Shown: positions 17,971-28,657, counted from the first letter of the stretch. The stretch is DNA of 64,000 nt from Streptomyces cyaneofuscatus (GCF_000718135.1 NZ_JOEM01000026.1:1-64000); one strand, 5' to 3'. Numbers and translations are program-made. The notes: a model not told the origin generated them from the letters alone.

Positions 17971-18654
17971 ATGATCCGCAACGTCCTCGGCTCACTCGTC
18001 GCCCTCGCCGGGGCAGCTTCCGCCGTGCTGAGCCCGTTCCGCGACTGGTACGACGGGCGGGCGGGGCAGGACTACCGGGTGCGGGACCTCTTCGAGGGCA
18101 TCACCGCCACGGAGTCGGGGGTGCTGGTCTCGATCCTGCTGCCGTTCCTGTTCGCGGCGCTGCTGGTGATCGCGGGGGTGGTGCTCCGGTCGCGGCTCGC
18201 GGTCGCGCTCGCGGGGCTGGTGGTGCTGGGCTTCACGATCCTGTGGATGGTCCGCCAGGGGCAGGCGACGGGGTCGCTGACGGTGGGTGGGGACGGGGCG
18301 GGGTTGCAGGTGGGGGTGGTGAACGCGTTGGCGGGCGGGGTGCTGATGCTGATCGGGGCGTTGCTTATGCGGGGGCGGGGCCGGGGGGTGGCTCGGGCTC
18401 GGCGGGAGCGGGAGCGGGAGCCGGTGGAGCCGTATGGGGCGCCGCCGGCGGACCAGGTGGACATGTGGCCGCCGACGCAGGAGCCGGGGATGTCGACGCA
18501 CACGTCGCCGTGGCCGGAGCCGGAGGTGGACCCGTACACGGGGCCCGACCCCCATGACCCCCGTACGCGGTCGTATCCCCAGGCCCCGCCGCCGGGCCGG
18601 GCCGGGGATCCTCGGGATCCGGTGCATCCGCCGCAGCGGCCGCCTGAGGGGTGA
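17971..18654 (+). CDS. multi-pass membrane protein, unknown function
   Basis: A 227-residue protein with about four hydrophobic segments in the first 145 residues (around 5-22, 52-72, 75-95 and 118-140) and a Pro/Arg/Glu-rich cytoplasmic tail with no recognised domain. ATG 17971 is preceded by GGAGG at 17960; the GTG at 17941 is rejected. It converges on afsK, and its position next to afsK rather than any motif is the only functional hint. The coding bias matches the neighbours. Confidence 0.75.
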   Translation: MIRNVLGSLVALAGAASAVLSPFRDWYDGRAGQDYRVRDLFEGITATESGVLVSILLPFLFAALLVIAGVVLRSRLAVALAGLVVLGFTILWMVRQGQATGSLTVGGDGAGLQVGVVNALAGGVLMLIGALLMRGRGRGVARARREREREPVEPYGAPPADQVDMWPPTQEPGMSTHTSPWPEPEVDPYTGPDPHDPRTRSYPQAPPPGRAGDPRDPVHPPQRPPEG

Positions 18655-18669
18655 CGGTCCCCGCGTCGA

Positions 18670-18735
18670 GGGTTCCGTCCTCAAACGCCGGACGGGCTGG
18701 GAACCAAGCCCGTCCGGCGTTTGAGGACGGAACCC
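18670..18735. terminator. 29-bp perfect inverted repeat between membrane protein gene and afsK
   Basis: The arms 18670-18698 and 18707-18735 are exact reverse complements (29 bp) around an 8-nt loop. The arm contains CAAACGCCGGACGGGCT, the same repeat unit seen in single orientation at 56500-56632, here as a head-to-head pair. Placement between convergent genes fits a bidirectional terminator. Confidence 0.85.
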
Positions 18736-18739
18736 GGGA

Positions 18740-21163
<2,424 letters not shown>

Positions 21164-21373
21164 GTGCCTGCCACCTCCCCGTACGGACCTCAGGAACGAA
21201 GCCCGCGAATGTCCCGCCCGTTACCGCCCGGTGCGATTTCCGGCCTGCGCAGCGTCTCACCGCTGGGCACCACCTGGCGGTGCGCACCCTGATTCTTCCT
21301 GGCTCGGGCGCCGGTTGCGAACCCGGGGGCGGAAGTGGGTGTCTCATGTCACTTCGGCCGATTCTCGCCCACA

Positions 21374-21416
21374 CCGGTACGCGCCGGGTACGCGCCGGGT
21401 GCACGCCGGTACGCGG
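21374..21416. repeat. short GTACGCGCCGG direct repeats
   Basis: CCGGTACGCG-type units of 10-11 bp occur four times in the 270-nt gap between the AfsK start and the VOC gene stop. The rest of that gap shows no gene or clear signal. Confidence 0.5.
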
Positions 21417-21433
21417 CAAGGGCCGCGGCCGGG

Positions 21434-22243
21434 TCAGGGACGCAGCTCGCTCGGCTGGAGCACGGCGAAGAGGGCGCCCTGGTCGTCGTGGAGGACCGCC
21501 ATCCGTCCGTACGGGATGTCGAAGGGCGGCGCGGAGACGCGGCCGCCGAGCTGGACGGCGAGTTCGGCCGCCGCGTCGCAGTCGGCGACGGTGAAGTAGG
21601 TGAGGAAGTAGCTGGGCAGCTCGGCGGGGAACGCGTCCGTGATGACGCTGCGGCCGCCGACGGCGGTGTCCGGGCCGGGTTCCGCGCCCTCGGGCGACCA
21701 CATCCGGAAGTCGACCAGCGCCTCGGCATCGCCGGAGACGTCGTTGCCCGCCTCGTCCAGGTCGGTGCCCCGGAAGCCGAAGACCTTCTCGTAGAAGGGG
21801 TCCACCTTCTCCGGCTGCCGGGTGTGGACCTCGGTCCAGCAGAAGGAGCCGGGCTCGTTCTGCTTCTCGAACCCTTCCCGCTCCTCCGGCTGCCAGAGGC
21901 CGAAGACGGCGCCCCCGGGGTCGGCCGCCTGCGCCACGATCCCGGCCTGCCCGGCCCGTACGGGGTCGGTGATGATCTGGCCGCCGTGTTCGCGGATCGC
22001 GGCGACGGTGGCCCGGATGTCGTCGGTGGCGAAGTAGACGCCCCAGGCCGTCGGCATCCGCCCGTCCTTCTTGGCGGCGAGCGCGGCGACGAGCCGGCCG
22101 CCGCTCAGGGCGTCCGCGAAGGGCATGCCGTCGCCCGCGCGGAAGGTCCAGCCGAAGAGTCCGCCGTAGAAGCGCTTGCCCGCTTCGAGGTCGGAGAGCT
22201 GCACGTCCACCCAGCACGGCGCCGAATGCGCGAATGCGGCCAT
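21434..22243 (-). CDS. two-domain VOC (glyoxalase/bleomycin-resistance fold) protein
   Basis: A 269-residue protein with two VOC half-modules: the first starts PCWVDVQLSDLEAGKRFYGGLFGW and ends FGLWQP, the second starts FCWTEVHTRQPEKVDPFYEKVFGF and ends ALFAVLQP. The glyoxalase fold uses paired beta-alpha-beta-beta-beta units. The substrate is unknown; close actinobacterial relatives are annotated only as VOC or hydroxylase-like. Start ATG 22243 has GGAAGG upstream. It is a single gene, divergent from TetR across a 440-nt region containing DnaA boxes. Confidence 0.85.
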   Translation of the reverse strand: MAAFAHSAPCWVDVQLSDLEAGKRFYGGLFGWTFRAGDGMPFADALSGGRLVAALAAKKDGRMPTAWGVYFATDDIRATVAAIREHGGQIITDPVRAGQAGIVAQAADPGGAVFGLWQPEEREGFEKQNEPGSFCWTEVHTRQPEKVDPFYEKVFGFRGTDLDEAGNDVSGDAEALVDFRMWSPEGAEPGPDTAVGGRSVITDAFPAELPSYFLTYFTVADCDAAAELAVQLGGRVSAPPFDIPYGRMAVLHDDQGALFAVLQPSELRP

Positions 22244-22386
22244 GGGGCCTGGTCCTTCCGTCGCGGTTCCGTCGCGGTGACGCCCGTCACAGTCAACGTA
22301 ACGTCGCGCCCGGTCCGGCGCGCCCCGGCGGACGCCGAACGACCCCATAGGGAACATTTGATCGGATAATGAAGGCGTGGTCACCA

Positions 22387-22420
22387 TGTGGACGAAAGTT
22401 GTCCACCGAAGTTGTCCACA
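22387..22420. promoter_or_regulatory. cluster of three DnaA-box-like 9-mers
   Basis: TTGTCCACA (22412-22420, plus), TTGTCCACC (22399-22407, plus) and TCGTCCACA (22395-22387, minus) lie within 34 bp. TTGTCCACA is the preferred Streptomyces DnaA box; the other two differ by one base each. There is no replication origin here, so this would be a non-oriC DnaA-binding cluster. Confidence 0.65.
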
Positions 22421-22683
22421 GGCTGTTGATAACACTATTGCCGGGGGAGGGTGCCGGGGAGCGGCGACCGGGAGCGGCGACCGGGAGCGGGGGCGGGCTT
22501 CGCGGCCGGAATCCGGCCCCGGGACAGGCCTCGTACGCAATCTCGTACGCGACCTCGTACGCACCGCCGCCGCATCGGCCGAAAATGATCGTCCCCGACC
22601 CCCCGCACCCCGTCGTTCCTGCGGCGTTCCCCATTTGCAGTCGGCCGAATCGCGCTCCCATCGGCCCTCGGTAAGCTGACGGC
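22421..22683. other. intergenic region upstream of TetR
   Basis: No gene is seen. It holds GGAGCGGCGACCG repeats (about 22455-22490), three CTCGTACGC repeats (about 22530-22560), and TAAGCT (22672-22677) as a -10 candidate placed so that transcription would start at the TetR ATG. Confidence 0.4.
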
Positions 22684-23331
22684 ATGACAGGACAAGTACG
22701 TACCGTCGACGGCCGCGTGGCCGGTCGACGCGGTCAGGCGACGCGGCAGAAGCTGCTCGACTGCCTCAGCGAGATGCTCAGCTCCTCGCCGTACCGGGAC
22801 GTCAAAGTCATCGACGTCGCCCGGAAGGCCGGGACTTCACCCGCGACTTTCTACCAGTACTTCCCCGATGTGGAGGGCGCCGTCCTCGAAATCGCCGAGG
22901 AGGTCGCCAAGGAGGGCGCCGGACTGACCGAACTGGTCGCCGGGCGCCCGTGGGTCGGCAAGGCCGGCTGGCAGACGGCCGAGGAACTCGTCGAGGGGTT
23001 CCTCGACTTCTGGCGCCGCAACGACGCGATCCTCCGTGTGATCGACCTCGGCGCGGCCGAAGGGGACAAGCGGTTCTACAAGATCCGCATGAAGATCCTG
23101 AACTCGGTCACCAACTCCCTCACCGATTCGGTGAAGGAGCTCCAGGCCAAGGGCAAGGTCGACAAGGACATCAGCCCCGCCGCGATGGCGGGCTCCCTGG
23201 TCGCGATGCTGGCGGCGGTCGCTTCGCACCAGAAGGGGTTCACCACCTGGGGTGTGAAGCAGGCCGAACTGCGCCCGAACCTGGCGCTGTTGGTGCACCT
23301 GGGCATCACCGGCAAGAAACCCACCAAGTAG
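22684..23331 (+). CDS. TetR-family transcriptional regulator
   Basis: A 215-residue TetR regulator. The N-terminal helix-turn-helix is clear (RRGQATRQKLLDCLSEML, VIDVARKAGTSPATFYQYF); the C-terminal domain is helical with no recognised ligand class. ATG 22684 has no Shine-Dalgarno but lies 7 nt after TAAGCT, so translation is probably leaderless. CTGACGG, a perfect half of the catabolic operator, ends at the ATG (22676-22682). It sits next to two operator-bearing promoters, making it one candidate for the repressor of the window's catabolic regulon; this is an inference. Confidence 0.88.
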   Translation: MTGQVRTVDGRVAGRRGQATRQKLLDCLSEMLSSSPYRDVKVIDVARKAGTSPATFYQYFPDVEGAVLEIAEEVAKEGAGLTELVAGRPWVGKAGWQTAEELVEGFLDFWRRNDAILRVIDLGAAEGDKRFYKIRMKILNSVTNSLTDSVKELQAKGKVDKDISPAAMAGSLVAMLAAVASHQKGFTTWGVKQAELRPNLALLVHLGITGKKPTK

Positions 23332-23377
23332 CCGACGGCCTCATACGTCATACGCCCTACCGGCACGTCCTGTCTCA

Positions 23378-23422
23378 CCGACGGCGGACCACCACGCACT
23401 CTGCCGGGTGGTCCGCCGTCGG
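23378..23422. terminator. bidirectional terminator after TetR
   Basis: CCGACGGCGGACCACC (23378-23393) pairs perfectly with GGTGGTCCGCCGTCGG (23407-23422) around a 13-nt loop, between convergent genes. Confidence 0.88.
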
Positions 23423-23430
23423 TGTTCCCG

Positions 23431-23484
23431 GACACCCGCGGCGGCACGAACCCGCCGGACACCTGCGGCGGCACGGACCCGGCG
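23431..23484. repeat. 27-bp direct repeat, two copies
   Basis: Bases 23431-23457 and 23458-23484 are adjacent 27-bp copies with three mismatches. They lie just before the stop of the Ddn-like gene and have no evident role. Confidence 0.7.
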
Positions 23485-23500
23485 GACGGTGAACGGCGAA

Positions 23501-23992
23501 CTACCGCCGCTCCAGCCGGAACAGCCGGACCTGCCGCTCCACCCGCGCCTGGTACGCCGCGTACGGCGGCCAGAACGTCAGCGCCACCCGCCACACCTCC
23601 TCCCGCTCCGCCCCCTCCAGCAGCCGCGCCCGCACCGGGATGGACCGGCCCCGCCAGCTGATGACGGCCTCCTCCGGGCGGGCCAGCAGATTCGCGGTCC
23701 AGGCCGGATGCCCCGTCCGGCCGAAGTTGCTGCCGACCAGGATCCAGGTGCTCTCGGACTCCCCCTCCGGCATGCAGGCCAGCGGGGTCACCCGGAGCCG
23801 CCCGCTGCGCGCCCCCGGCACCGTCAGGACGAGCCCCGGCAGCATCCGGGCGCTGGGCAGCACCTTGCCCCGGGTGAGTCGGTGGACGGTGCGGTCCAGG
23901 ACGGGGACGACGTGCGGGGCGATCCGGGCGAAGGCGCGGGTCGAGGAGACCTTCTGGATCAGCCGGGCGGCCCGGTCACCGGCACCGGTCAT
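23501..23992 (-). CDS. F420-dependent nitroreductase/quinone reductase family protein (Ddn-like)
   Basis: A 163-residue split-beta-barrel protein of the deazaflavin-dependent nitroreductase family. The typical segments LTVPGARSGRLRVTPL, WILVGSNFGRTGHPAWTANL and the C-terminal WPPYAAYQARVERQVRLF are present. Members use F420H2 to reduce quinones or act on fatty-acid-like substrates. ATG 23992 overlaps the stop of the upstream acyl-CoA dehydrogenase (ATGA), so it is the second gene of that operon behind operator copy 3, suggesting a role in the catabolic regulon. Confidence 0.88.
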   Translation of the reverse strand: MTGAGDRAARLIQKVSSTRAFARIAPHVVPVLDRTVHRLTRGKVLPSARMLPGLVLTVPGARSGRLRVTPLACMPEGESESTWILVGSNFGRTGHPAWTANLLARPEEAVISWRGRSIPVRARLLEGAEREEVWRVALTFWPPYAAYQARVERQVRLFRLERR

Positions 23993-25197
23993 CGGACGGC
24001 CACCCCGTGCACCAGGCCGCCCGGCGTGACGTCCCCGAACAGCCCGGCCTGCCCCGCCGCGTGGTCACGCAGCCGGTGTACGGGCCCGAAGAGCAGCTCG
24101 TCGCCCGCCGCCCGCTTCACGTACAGATGCGCCTCGTGCTCCCAGGTGAAGCCGATACCGCCGTGCAGCTGTACGGCCTCACCGGCCACGGTCCGGGCCG
24201 CCTCCAGCGCCTGGGCCAGCGCGAGCGGCCCGGCCGCCGGGTCCCAGGCGGCGTGGTACGCGGCGGAGCGTGCCGCCTCCACCCGTACGTACAGGTCGGC
24301 GAGGCGGTGTTTGACGGCCTGGAACGACCCGATGGCCCGGCCGAACTGCTCGCGCTCCTTCACGTACGCCACGGTCCGCTCCAGCGCGCCCGCCGCCGCC
24401 CCGACCGCCTCGGCGGCGAGATGGGCGGCGGCGGTGCGCCCGGTGGCGGCGAGCGCGCCGCAGACGTCCGGGGCATCGTCCGCCCCGAGGAGTTCGGCAG
24501 GGGTGTCGCGCAGCTCGACGCGGGCGAGGGGCCGGGTCTCGTCCATGGAGGTCAGGCGGGTACGGGTGAGCCCGTCGGCCTCGGCGGGGGCGAGGAAGAG
24601 GAGCGTCCGGCTCCGCGGATAGCCGCCGGCGTGGGCGGCTACCAGGAGGAGCCCAGCGCTGTGCCCGTCGAGCACCCGGTCGGCCTCCCCGTAGAGCCGC
24701 CAGCCACCATCGCCGGTGTCCTGCCGGGCCTGGACGCCCCCGGCCCGCCCGCCGCCCGCCCAGCCTCCGGTGCGGTTGTCGGCGGTGAGGCCGAGGGCGG
24801 CGGCCATCGACCCGCCGGGGACCGCGAGGGCGGCGGTGAGGACCCCGTCGGCGATCCGGGGCAGCAGGTCGGCGCGCTGTGCCGGGGTGCCGAGGGCGGC
24901 GATCAGGGGCGCGGCGAGTACGGCGGTGGCGAGCAGCGGGGAGGGCAGCAGCGCACGACCGGTCTCCTCACAGGCGAGGGCGAGCTCGGTGGCGGTGCAG
25001 CCGGCCCCGCCGTACTCGTCGGGCAGCGCGAGCCCCGGCAGCCCGAGCTCCTGGGCGAGCCGGCGCCACAGGGCCCGGTCGTGGCCCTCGGCGGTGCGTA
25101 CGGCGGCGCGGACCTCGCCGGGTCCGCTGTGCTTGGCGAGCAGGTCGCGCAGGGTGCGGCGGATCTCGTCCTGTTCCGCGGTGAAGGCGGCGTCCAT
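23989..25197 (-). CDS. acyl-CoA dehydrogenase
   Basis: A 402-residue FAD enzyme. The N-terminal helical domain (FTAEQDEIRRTLRDLL, LPDEYGGAGCTATELALACEE), a middle beta domain and the C-terminal VQLHGGIGFTWEHEAHLYVKR are as expected for FadE-type enzymes of actinobacteria. The canonical active-site Glu in a YEG motif is not visible, so the catalytic base must lie elsewhere, as in several steroid-type enzymes. A Gly/Arg-rich insertion of about 20 residues (TGGWAGGGRAGGV) sits near residue 145. Start ATG 25197; operator copy 3 lies 41 nt upstream. Confidence 0.9.
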   Translation of the reverse strand: MDAAFTAEQDEIRRTLRDLLAKHSGPGEVRAAVRTAEGHDRALWRRLAQELGLPGLALPDEYGGAGCTATELALACEETGRALLPSPLLATAVLAAPLIAALGTPAQRADLLPRIADGVLTAALAVPGGSMAAALGLTADNRTGGWAGGGRAGGVQARQDTGDGGWRLYGEADRVLDGHSAGLLLVAAHAGGYPRSRTLLFLAPAEADGLTRTRLTSMDETRPLARVELRDTPAELLGADDAPDVCGALAATGRTAAAHLAAEAVGAAAGALERTVAYVKEREQFGRAIGSFQAVKHRLADLYVRVEAARSAAYHAAWDPAAGPLALAQALEAARTVAGEAVQLHGGIGFTWEHEAHLYVKRAAGDELLFGPVHRLRDHAAGQAGLFGDVTPGGLVHGVAVR

Positions 25198-25237
25198 CGT
25201 CGGGCTCCTCCCCTCAGGAACCGGAGCGGCTCCCGAT

Positions 25238-25252
25238 CTGACGGCCCGTCAT
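25238..25252. promoter_or_regulatory. catabolic operator palindrome, copy 3
   Basis: CTGACGGCCCGTCAT: one end base departs from the consensus. It lies 41 nt upstream of the acyl-CoA dehydrogenase start (minus strand). Confidence 0.78.
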
Positions 25253-25342
25253 ATTACGTACAGAGCCCGCCGATTCCCAGAGTCCCGCACACGCACCGGG
25301 GTACGGAAGCCACGCGCACCACCCCGTTGCGCACCCGCATAT

Positions 25343-25357
25343 CTGATGTACCGTCAG
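25343..25357. promoter_or_regulatory. catabolic operator palindrome, copy 4
   Basis: CTGATGTACCGTCAG within a longer dyad ATCTGA/TCAGAT (25341-25359). It ends only 4 nt before the thiolase ATG 25362, where a bound repressor would block transcription start or early elongation. Confidence 0.8.
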
Positions 25358-25361
25358 ATTC

Positions 25362-26549
25362 ATGCCTGCCTCCTCCCCCTCTCCCCGCCTCCCCCGCAAG
25401 GTCGCCGTCGTCGGCATATCCCTCGCGGACTGCGGACGCGTCGACGACGCCACCCCGTACGCCCTGCACGCCCAGGCGGCCCGGCGTGCGCTGGCCGACT
25501 CCGGCCTGGACCGCTCGGTGGTCGACGGCTTCGCCTCCGCCGGGCTCGGGACGCTGGCGCCGGTGGAGGTCGCGGAGTACCTGGGGCTGCGGCCCACCTG
25601 GGTCGACTCCACGGCGGTGGGCGGCGCCACCTGGGAGGTGATGGCGGCCCACGCGGCGGACGCGATCGCGGCGGGCCGGGCGCGGGCGGTGCTCCTGGTC
25701 TACGGCTCCACGGCCCGGGCCGACATCAAGGCGGGCCGCCGCACGTCGAACCTGTCGTTCGGGGCGCGGGGGCCGTTGCAGTTCGAGGTGCCGTACGGGC
25801 ACACGCTGATCGCCAAGTACGCGATGGCCGCCCGCCGCCACATGCACACGTACGGCACGACGCTGGAGCAGCTCGCCGAGGTGGCGGTGACGGCCCGGGC
25901 GAACGCGGCGGCGAACCCGGACGCGATGTTCCGGGACCCGATCACGGTCGACGAGGTCCTCTCCGGCCCGATGATCGCGGACCCGTTCACCAAGCTGCAC
26001 TGCTGCATCCGCAGCGACGGGGGGTGCGCGGTGCTGCTGGCGGCCGAGGAGTACGTACCGGACACGGCGAAAGCACCGGTATGGATCCTGGGCACAGGTG
26101 AGTCAGCGTCCCACTCCTCCATGTCGGAGTGGGAGGACTTCACGGTCTCCCCCGCCGCCGTCTCGGGCCGCCTGGCCTTCGAACGGGCCGGGGTGCGCCC
26201 CTCGGATATCGACCTGGCGGAGATCTACGACGCGTTCACGTACATGACGCTGGTGACGCTGGAGGACCTGGGGTTCTGCGCGAAGGGGGAGGGCGGCGCG
26301 TTCGTGGAGAAGGGCCGTACGGGCCTGCGCGGCGAGCTCCCGGTGAACACGGACGGCGGCGGCCTCTCCGCCTGCCACCCCGGGATGCGCGGCCTGTTCC
26401 TGCTGGTGGAGGCGGTACGCCAGCTACGCGGCGAGGCCGGCGCCCGCCAGGTCCACAAGGCCGGGGGGCGCCTCCCGGAGCTGGCGGTGGCGTCGGGGAC
26501 GGGCGGCTGGTTCTGCTCGTCGGGGACGGTGGTGCTGGGCCGGGGGTGA
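25362..26549 (+). CDS. thiolase-like lipid-transfer protein (Ltp), nucleophile Cys apparently absent
   Basis: A 395-residue SCP2-thiolase-fold protein (KVAVVGISLADCGRVDDATP). At the position of the thiolase nucleophile it reads VGGATWEVMAAHAADAI with no cysteine. The C-terminus keeps IYDAFTYMTLVTLEDLGF and GGGLSACHPGMRG. Absence of the nucleophile is a feature of Ltp2-type retro-aldolases, which need a DUF35 partner. The gene is followed within 9 nt by a convergent antitoxin gene and has no DUF35 beside it; a DUF35 gene lies 4.3 kb away (30849). ATG 25362 lies almost on the operator and lacks a ribosome site, so leaderless translation is possible. Confidence 0.87.
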   Translation: MPASSPSPRLPRKVAVVGISLADCGRVDDATPYALHAQAARRALADSGLDRSVVDGFASAGLGTLAPVEVAEYLGLRPTWVDSTAVGGATWEVMAAHAADAIAAGRARAVLLVYGSTARADIKAGRRTSNLSFGARGPLQFEVPYGHTLIAKYAMAARRHMHTYGTTLEQLAEVAVTARANAAANPDAMFRDPITVDEVLSGPMIADPFTKLHCCIRSDGGCAVLLAAEEYVPDTAKAPVWILGTGESASHSSMSEWEDFTVSPAAVSGRLAFERAGVRPSDIDLAEIYDAFTYMTLVTLEDLGFCAKGEGGAFVEKGRTGLRGELPVNTDGGGLSACHPGMRGLFLLVEAVRQLRGEAGARQVHKAGGRLPELAVASGTGGWFCSSGTVVLGRG

Positions 26550-26557
26550 GGGGAGCC

Positions 26558-26815
26558 TCACGAGTCGGGGCCCACTCGGTCCTCCGTCCCGAAGAACCCA
26601 TCCGCCTCACGGCGCAGCAGGGCTCCGTCCACCCGGGGCAGCCGCCTGTGCCGGGTCACCAGCTCCTCGGCGCTCAGCTGCCTCCGACGACGGAGGGGGC
26701 GCAGCTCCGCGACCTCAACGCCGTTGCGGGAGATCCGGAAGGACTCGCCACCTGCCACCGCGTCCATGACTTCGGCAGACCTGTTGCGCAATTCGTACTC
26801 CGTGATGCTCTTCAC
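26558..26815 (-). CDS. Phd/YefM-type antitoxin, apparently orphan
   Basis: An 85-residue prevent-host-death family protein: KSITEYELRNRSAEVMDAV and SFRISRNGVEVAELRPL are the DNA-binding Phd fold, followed by a charged C-terminus with RHRRLPRVDGALLRREADGF, a normal toxin-binding tail. Start GTG 26815. The stop is 8 nt from the convergent thiolase stop, so there is no room for a toxin downstream, and none lies upstream. The 25-bp palindrome at 26824-26848 immediately upstream looks like its operator. Confidence 0.82.
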   Translation of the reverse strand: MKSITEYELRNRSAEVMDAVAGGESFRISRNGVEVAELRPLRRRRQLSAEELVTRHRRLPRVDGALLRREADGFFGTEDRVGPDS

Positions 26816-26823
26816 GCACTCAA

Positions 26824-26848
26824 CGTAGCCGCGTAGTACGCGGCTACG
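26824..26848. promoter_or_regulatory. 25-bp perfect palindrome, probable antitoxin operator
   Basis: CGTAGCCGCGTA, a central G, then TACGCGGCTACG: 12-bp perfect arms. It lies 8 nt upstream of the Phd-type GTG start and 47 nt upstream of the divergent PNPOx-like gene, so it could control both. Confidence 0.7.
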
Positions 26849-26894
26849 GTTGCCCAGCTGGCCCCCTGCAGCCGCGAGCAGGTGGAATGGCCCC

Positions 26895-27635
26895 ATGAGC
26901 GAAGCCGCCGCACCCGCCCCGCGCCCCTTCTCCGCCCTCCTGCACGCCCAGCGCGTCTGGGACACCGAGCTGCCGGACTTCGACCCGACCACCGCCCCGC
27001 CCGCGCCCGTCCCCCTCTTCCACGCGTGGTTCGCCGACGCCGTGGCCGCCGGGCAGCCCGAGCCGCATGCGATGACGCTGGCCACGGCGGACGCCGACGG
27101 CCTTCCCGACGTACGCACCCTGCTCCTCCACGGCGCGGACGAGCGCGGCTTCCACTTCGCCTCGCACGCCACCAGCGCCAAGGGCCACCAGCTCGCCGCC
27201 CGCCCGTACGCCGCGCTCGGCTTCTACTGGCCGAGCCTGGGGCGGCAGGTACGGGTGCGGGGCCCCGTCACCCGCTGCACCCCGGCCGAGAGCCACGCCG
27301 ACCTGCACGCCCGGTCCACCGGAGCCCTCGCCGCCGCCCTGACCGGCACACAGAGCGGGGTTGTGGAATCCGTGGCGGCCCTGCACCGGGCGGCGGACGC
27401 GGCCTGGGAGCGGGCCCAGGCGGAACCGGACACCGAGGCTCCGACCTGGACCCGGTACGTGGTCGAGCCGGCCGAGATGGAGTTCTTCCAGGGCGACGCC
27501 CGCCGCCGCCACATCCGGCTCCGCTACCGCCGCATGGAGGCCGCCACGGAGGCCGGCCCAGCACCCGACGCGGCAAGCGGCTCGCAGACCGGCCCGGAGA
27601 CCGGCGGCTGGACCCGCGAGCTGCTCTGGCCCTGA
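26895..27635 (+). CDS. pyridoxamine 5'-phosphate oxidase (PdxH) family protein
   Basis: A 246-residue FMN-binding split-barrel protein: MTLATADADGLPDVRTLLLHG, FHFASHATSAKGHQLAARPYAALGFYWPSLGRQVRVRG and the C-terminal RHIRLRYRR follow the PdxH pattern. Central sections match, but an insertion and a divergent C-terminus mean true pyridoxamine phosphate oxidation is not certain. ATG 26895 was chosen over an in-frame start at 26850 because the latter lies inside the palindrome region and adds a non-conserved tail. Single gene. Confidence 0.82.
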   Translation: MSEAAAPAPRPFSALLHAQRVWDTELPDFDPTTAPPAPVPLFHAWFADAVAAGQPEPHAMTLATADADGLPDVRTLLLHGADERGFHFASHATSAKGHQLAARPYAALGFYWPSLGRQVRVRGPVTRCTPAESHADLHARSTGALAAALTGTQSGVVESVAALHRAADAAWERAQAEPDTEAPTWTRYVVEPAEMEFFQGDARRRHIRLRYRRMEAATEAGPAPDAASGSQTGPETGGWTRELLWP

Positions 27636-27726
27636 GGCGGCCCCGCCGCCGCCCCACCTGCCCCCTTAACCCGGTTTCAACAAGAAGAGGGCACTATGGG
27701 AGGAAGGCGAGTCGCTGGAGGTACCG

Positions 27727-28635
27727 ATGCCACGAGCCCGTTCCCGCTACGCCCCCGACCGGGGCCTGACCGGCCGCATGGTCACCACCATGTTCCTGAT
27801 CGGTCTGCTCTACGTCGTCTTCGTGGGCGTGCTCCTCGCGGCCCTGCGCGGTTCCTGGCCGATCATCCTGATCATCACGGGCGGCCTGTTCATCGCCCAG
27901 TTCTGGTTCAGCGACCGCATCGCGGCGTACGGCATGGGCGCCCGCGAGGTCACCCCCGAACAGGCCCCCGAGCTGCACGGCACCATCGACCGCATCTGCG
28001 CGCTGGCGGACATGCCGAAGCCCAAGGTGGCCATCGCCGAGAGTGACGTACCGAACGCGTTCGCCACCGGCCGCAGCGAGAAGACCGCCCTGGTCTGCGC
28101 TACGACGGGCCTCCTGCGCCGCCTGGAGCCGGAGGAGCTGGAGGGCGTCCTCGCGCATGAGATGTCGCACGTCGCGCACCGGGACGTGGCCGTCATGACG
28201 ATCGCCTCGTTCCTGGGTGTCCTGGCCGGCATCATCACCCGCATCGCGCTCTGGGGCGGCTTCGCGCGCAGCCGCCCCGGCAACGACCCGGCCGGCATCC
28301 TGCTCCTGCTCATCCCGCTGATCAGCGCCGTCGTGTACGCGATCAGCTTCCTGCTCACCCGGCTGCTCTCCCGCTACCGCGAGCTCTCCGCCGACCGCGC
28401 CGCCGCGCTCCTCACCGGCCGGCCCTCCGCCCTCGCGTCGGCCCTGACGAAGGTCAGCGGACAGATGGCCCGCATCCCGACCGAGGACCTTCGAAAGGCG
28501 GAGCCGTACAACGCGTTCTACTTCATGCCCGCGTTCTCCGCGAAGGAGTCCCTGGGCCGGCTGTTCTCCTCGCACCCGACGCTGGAACAGCGCCTCGACC
28601 AGCTGTCCCGCATCTCCACCGACCTGTCCCGATAA
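27727..28635 (+). CDS. htpX: membrane zinc metalloprotease HtpX (M48)
   Basis: A 302-residue membrane protease. Two N-terminal membrane segments (about 18-38 and 41-58), catalytic HEMSH near residue 140, two further hydrophobic segments (about 158-178 and 190-215), and the third zinc ligand in ELSAD. HtpX degrades misfolded membrane proteins. A strong GGAGGT precedes ATG 27727. It is followed 22 nt later by the PspAB gene, a frequent pairing that links it to envelope stress. Confidence 0.95.
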   Translation: MPRARSRYAPDRGLTGRMVTTMFLIGLLYVVFVGVLLAALRGSWPIILIITGGLFIAQFWFSDRIAAYGMGAREVTPEQAPELHGTIDRICALADMPKPKVAIAESDVPNAFATGRSEKTALVCATTGLLRRLEPEELEGVLAHEMSHVAHRDVAVMTIASFLGVLAGIITRIALWGGFARSRPGNDPAGILLLLIPLISAVVYAISFLLTRLLSRYRELSADRAAALLTGRPSALASALTKVSGQMARIPTEDLRKAEPYNAFYFMPAFSAKESLGRLFSSHPTLEQRLDQLSRISTDLSR

Positions 28636-28657
28636 GAGTCTCCAAGGAGTCACGCCC

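Noticed and set aside
22676..22690. CTGACGGCATGACAG at the TetR start as another operator copy.
   Set aside because: Only the left arm fits (7 of 7); the right arm fits at 4 of 7 and overlaps the ATG. I treat it as a half-site at most.
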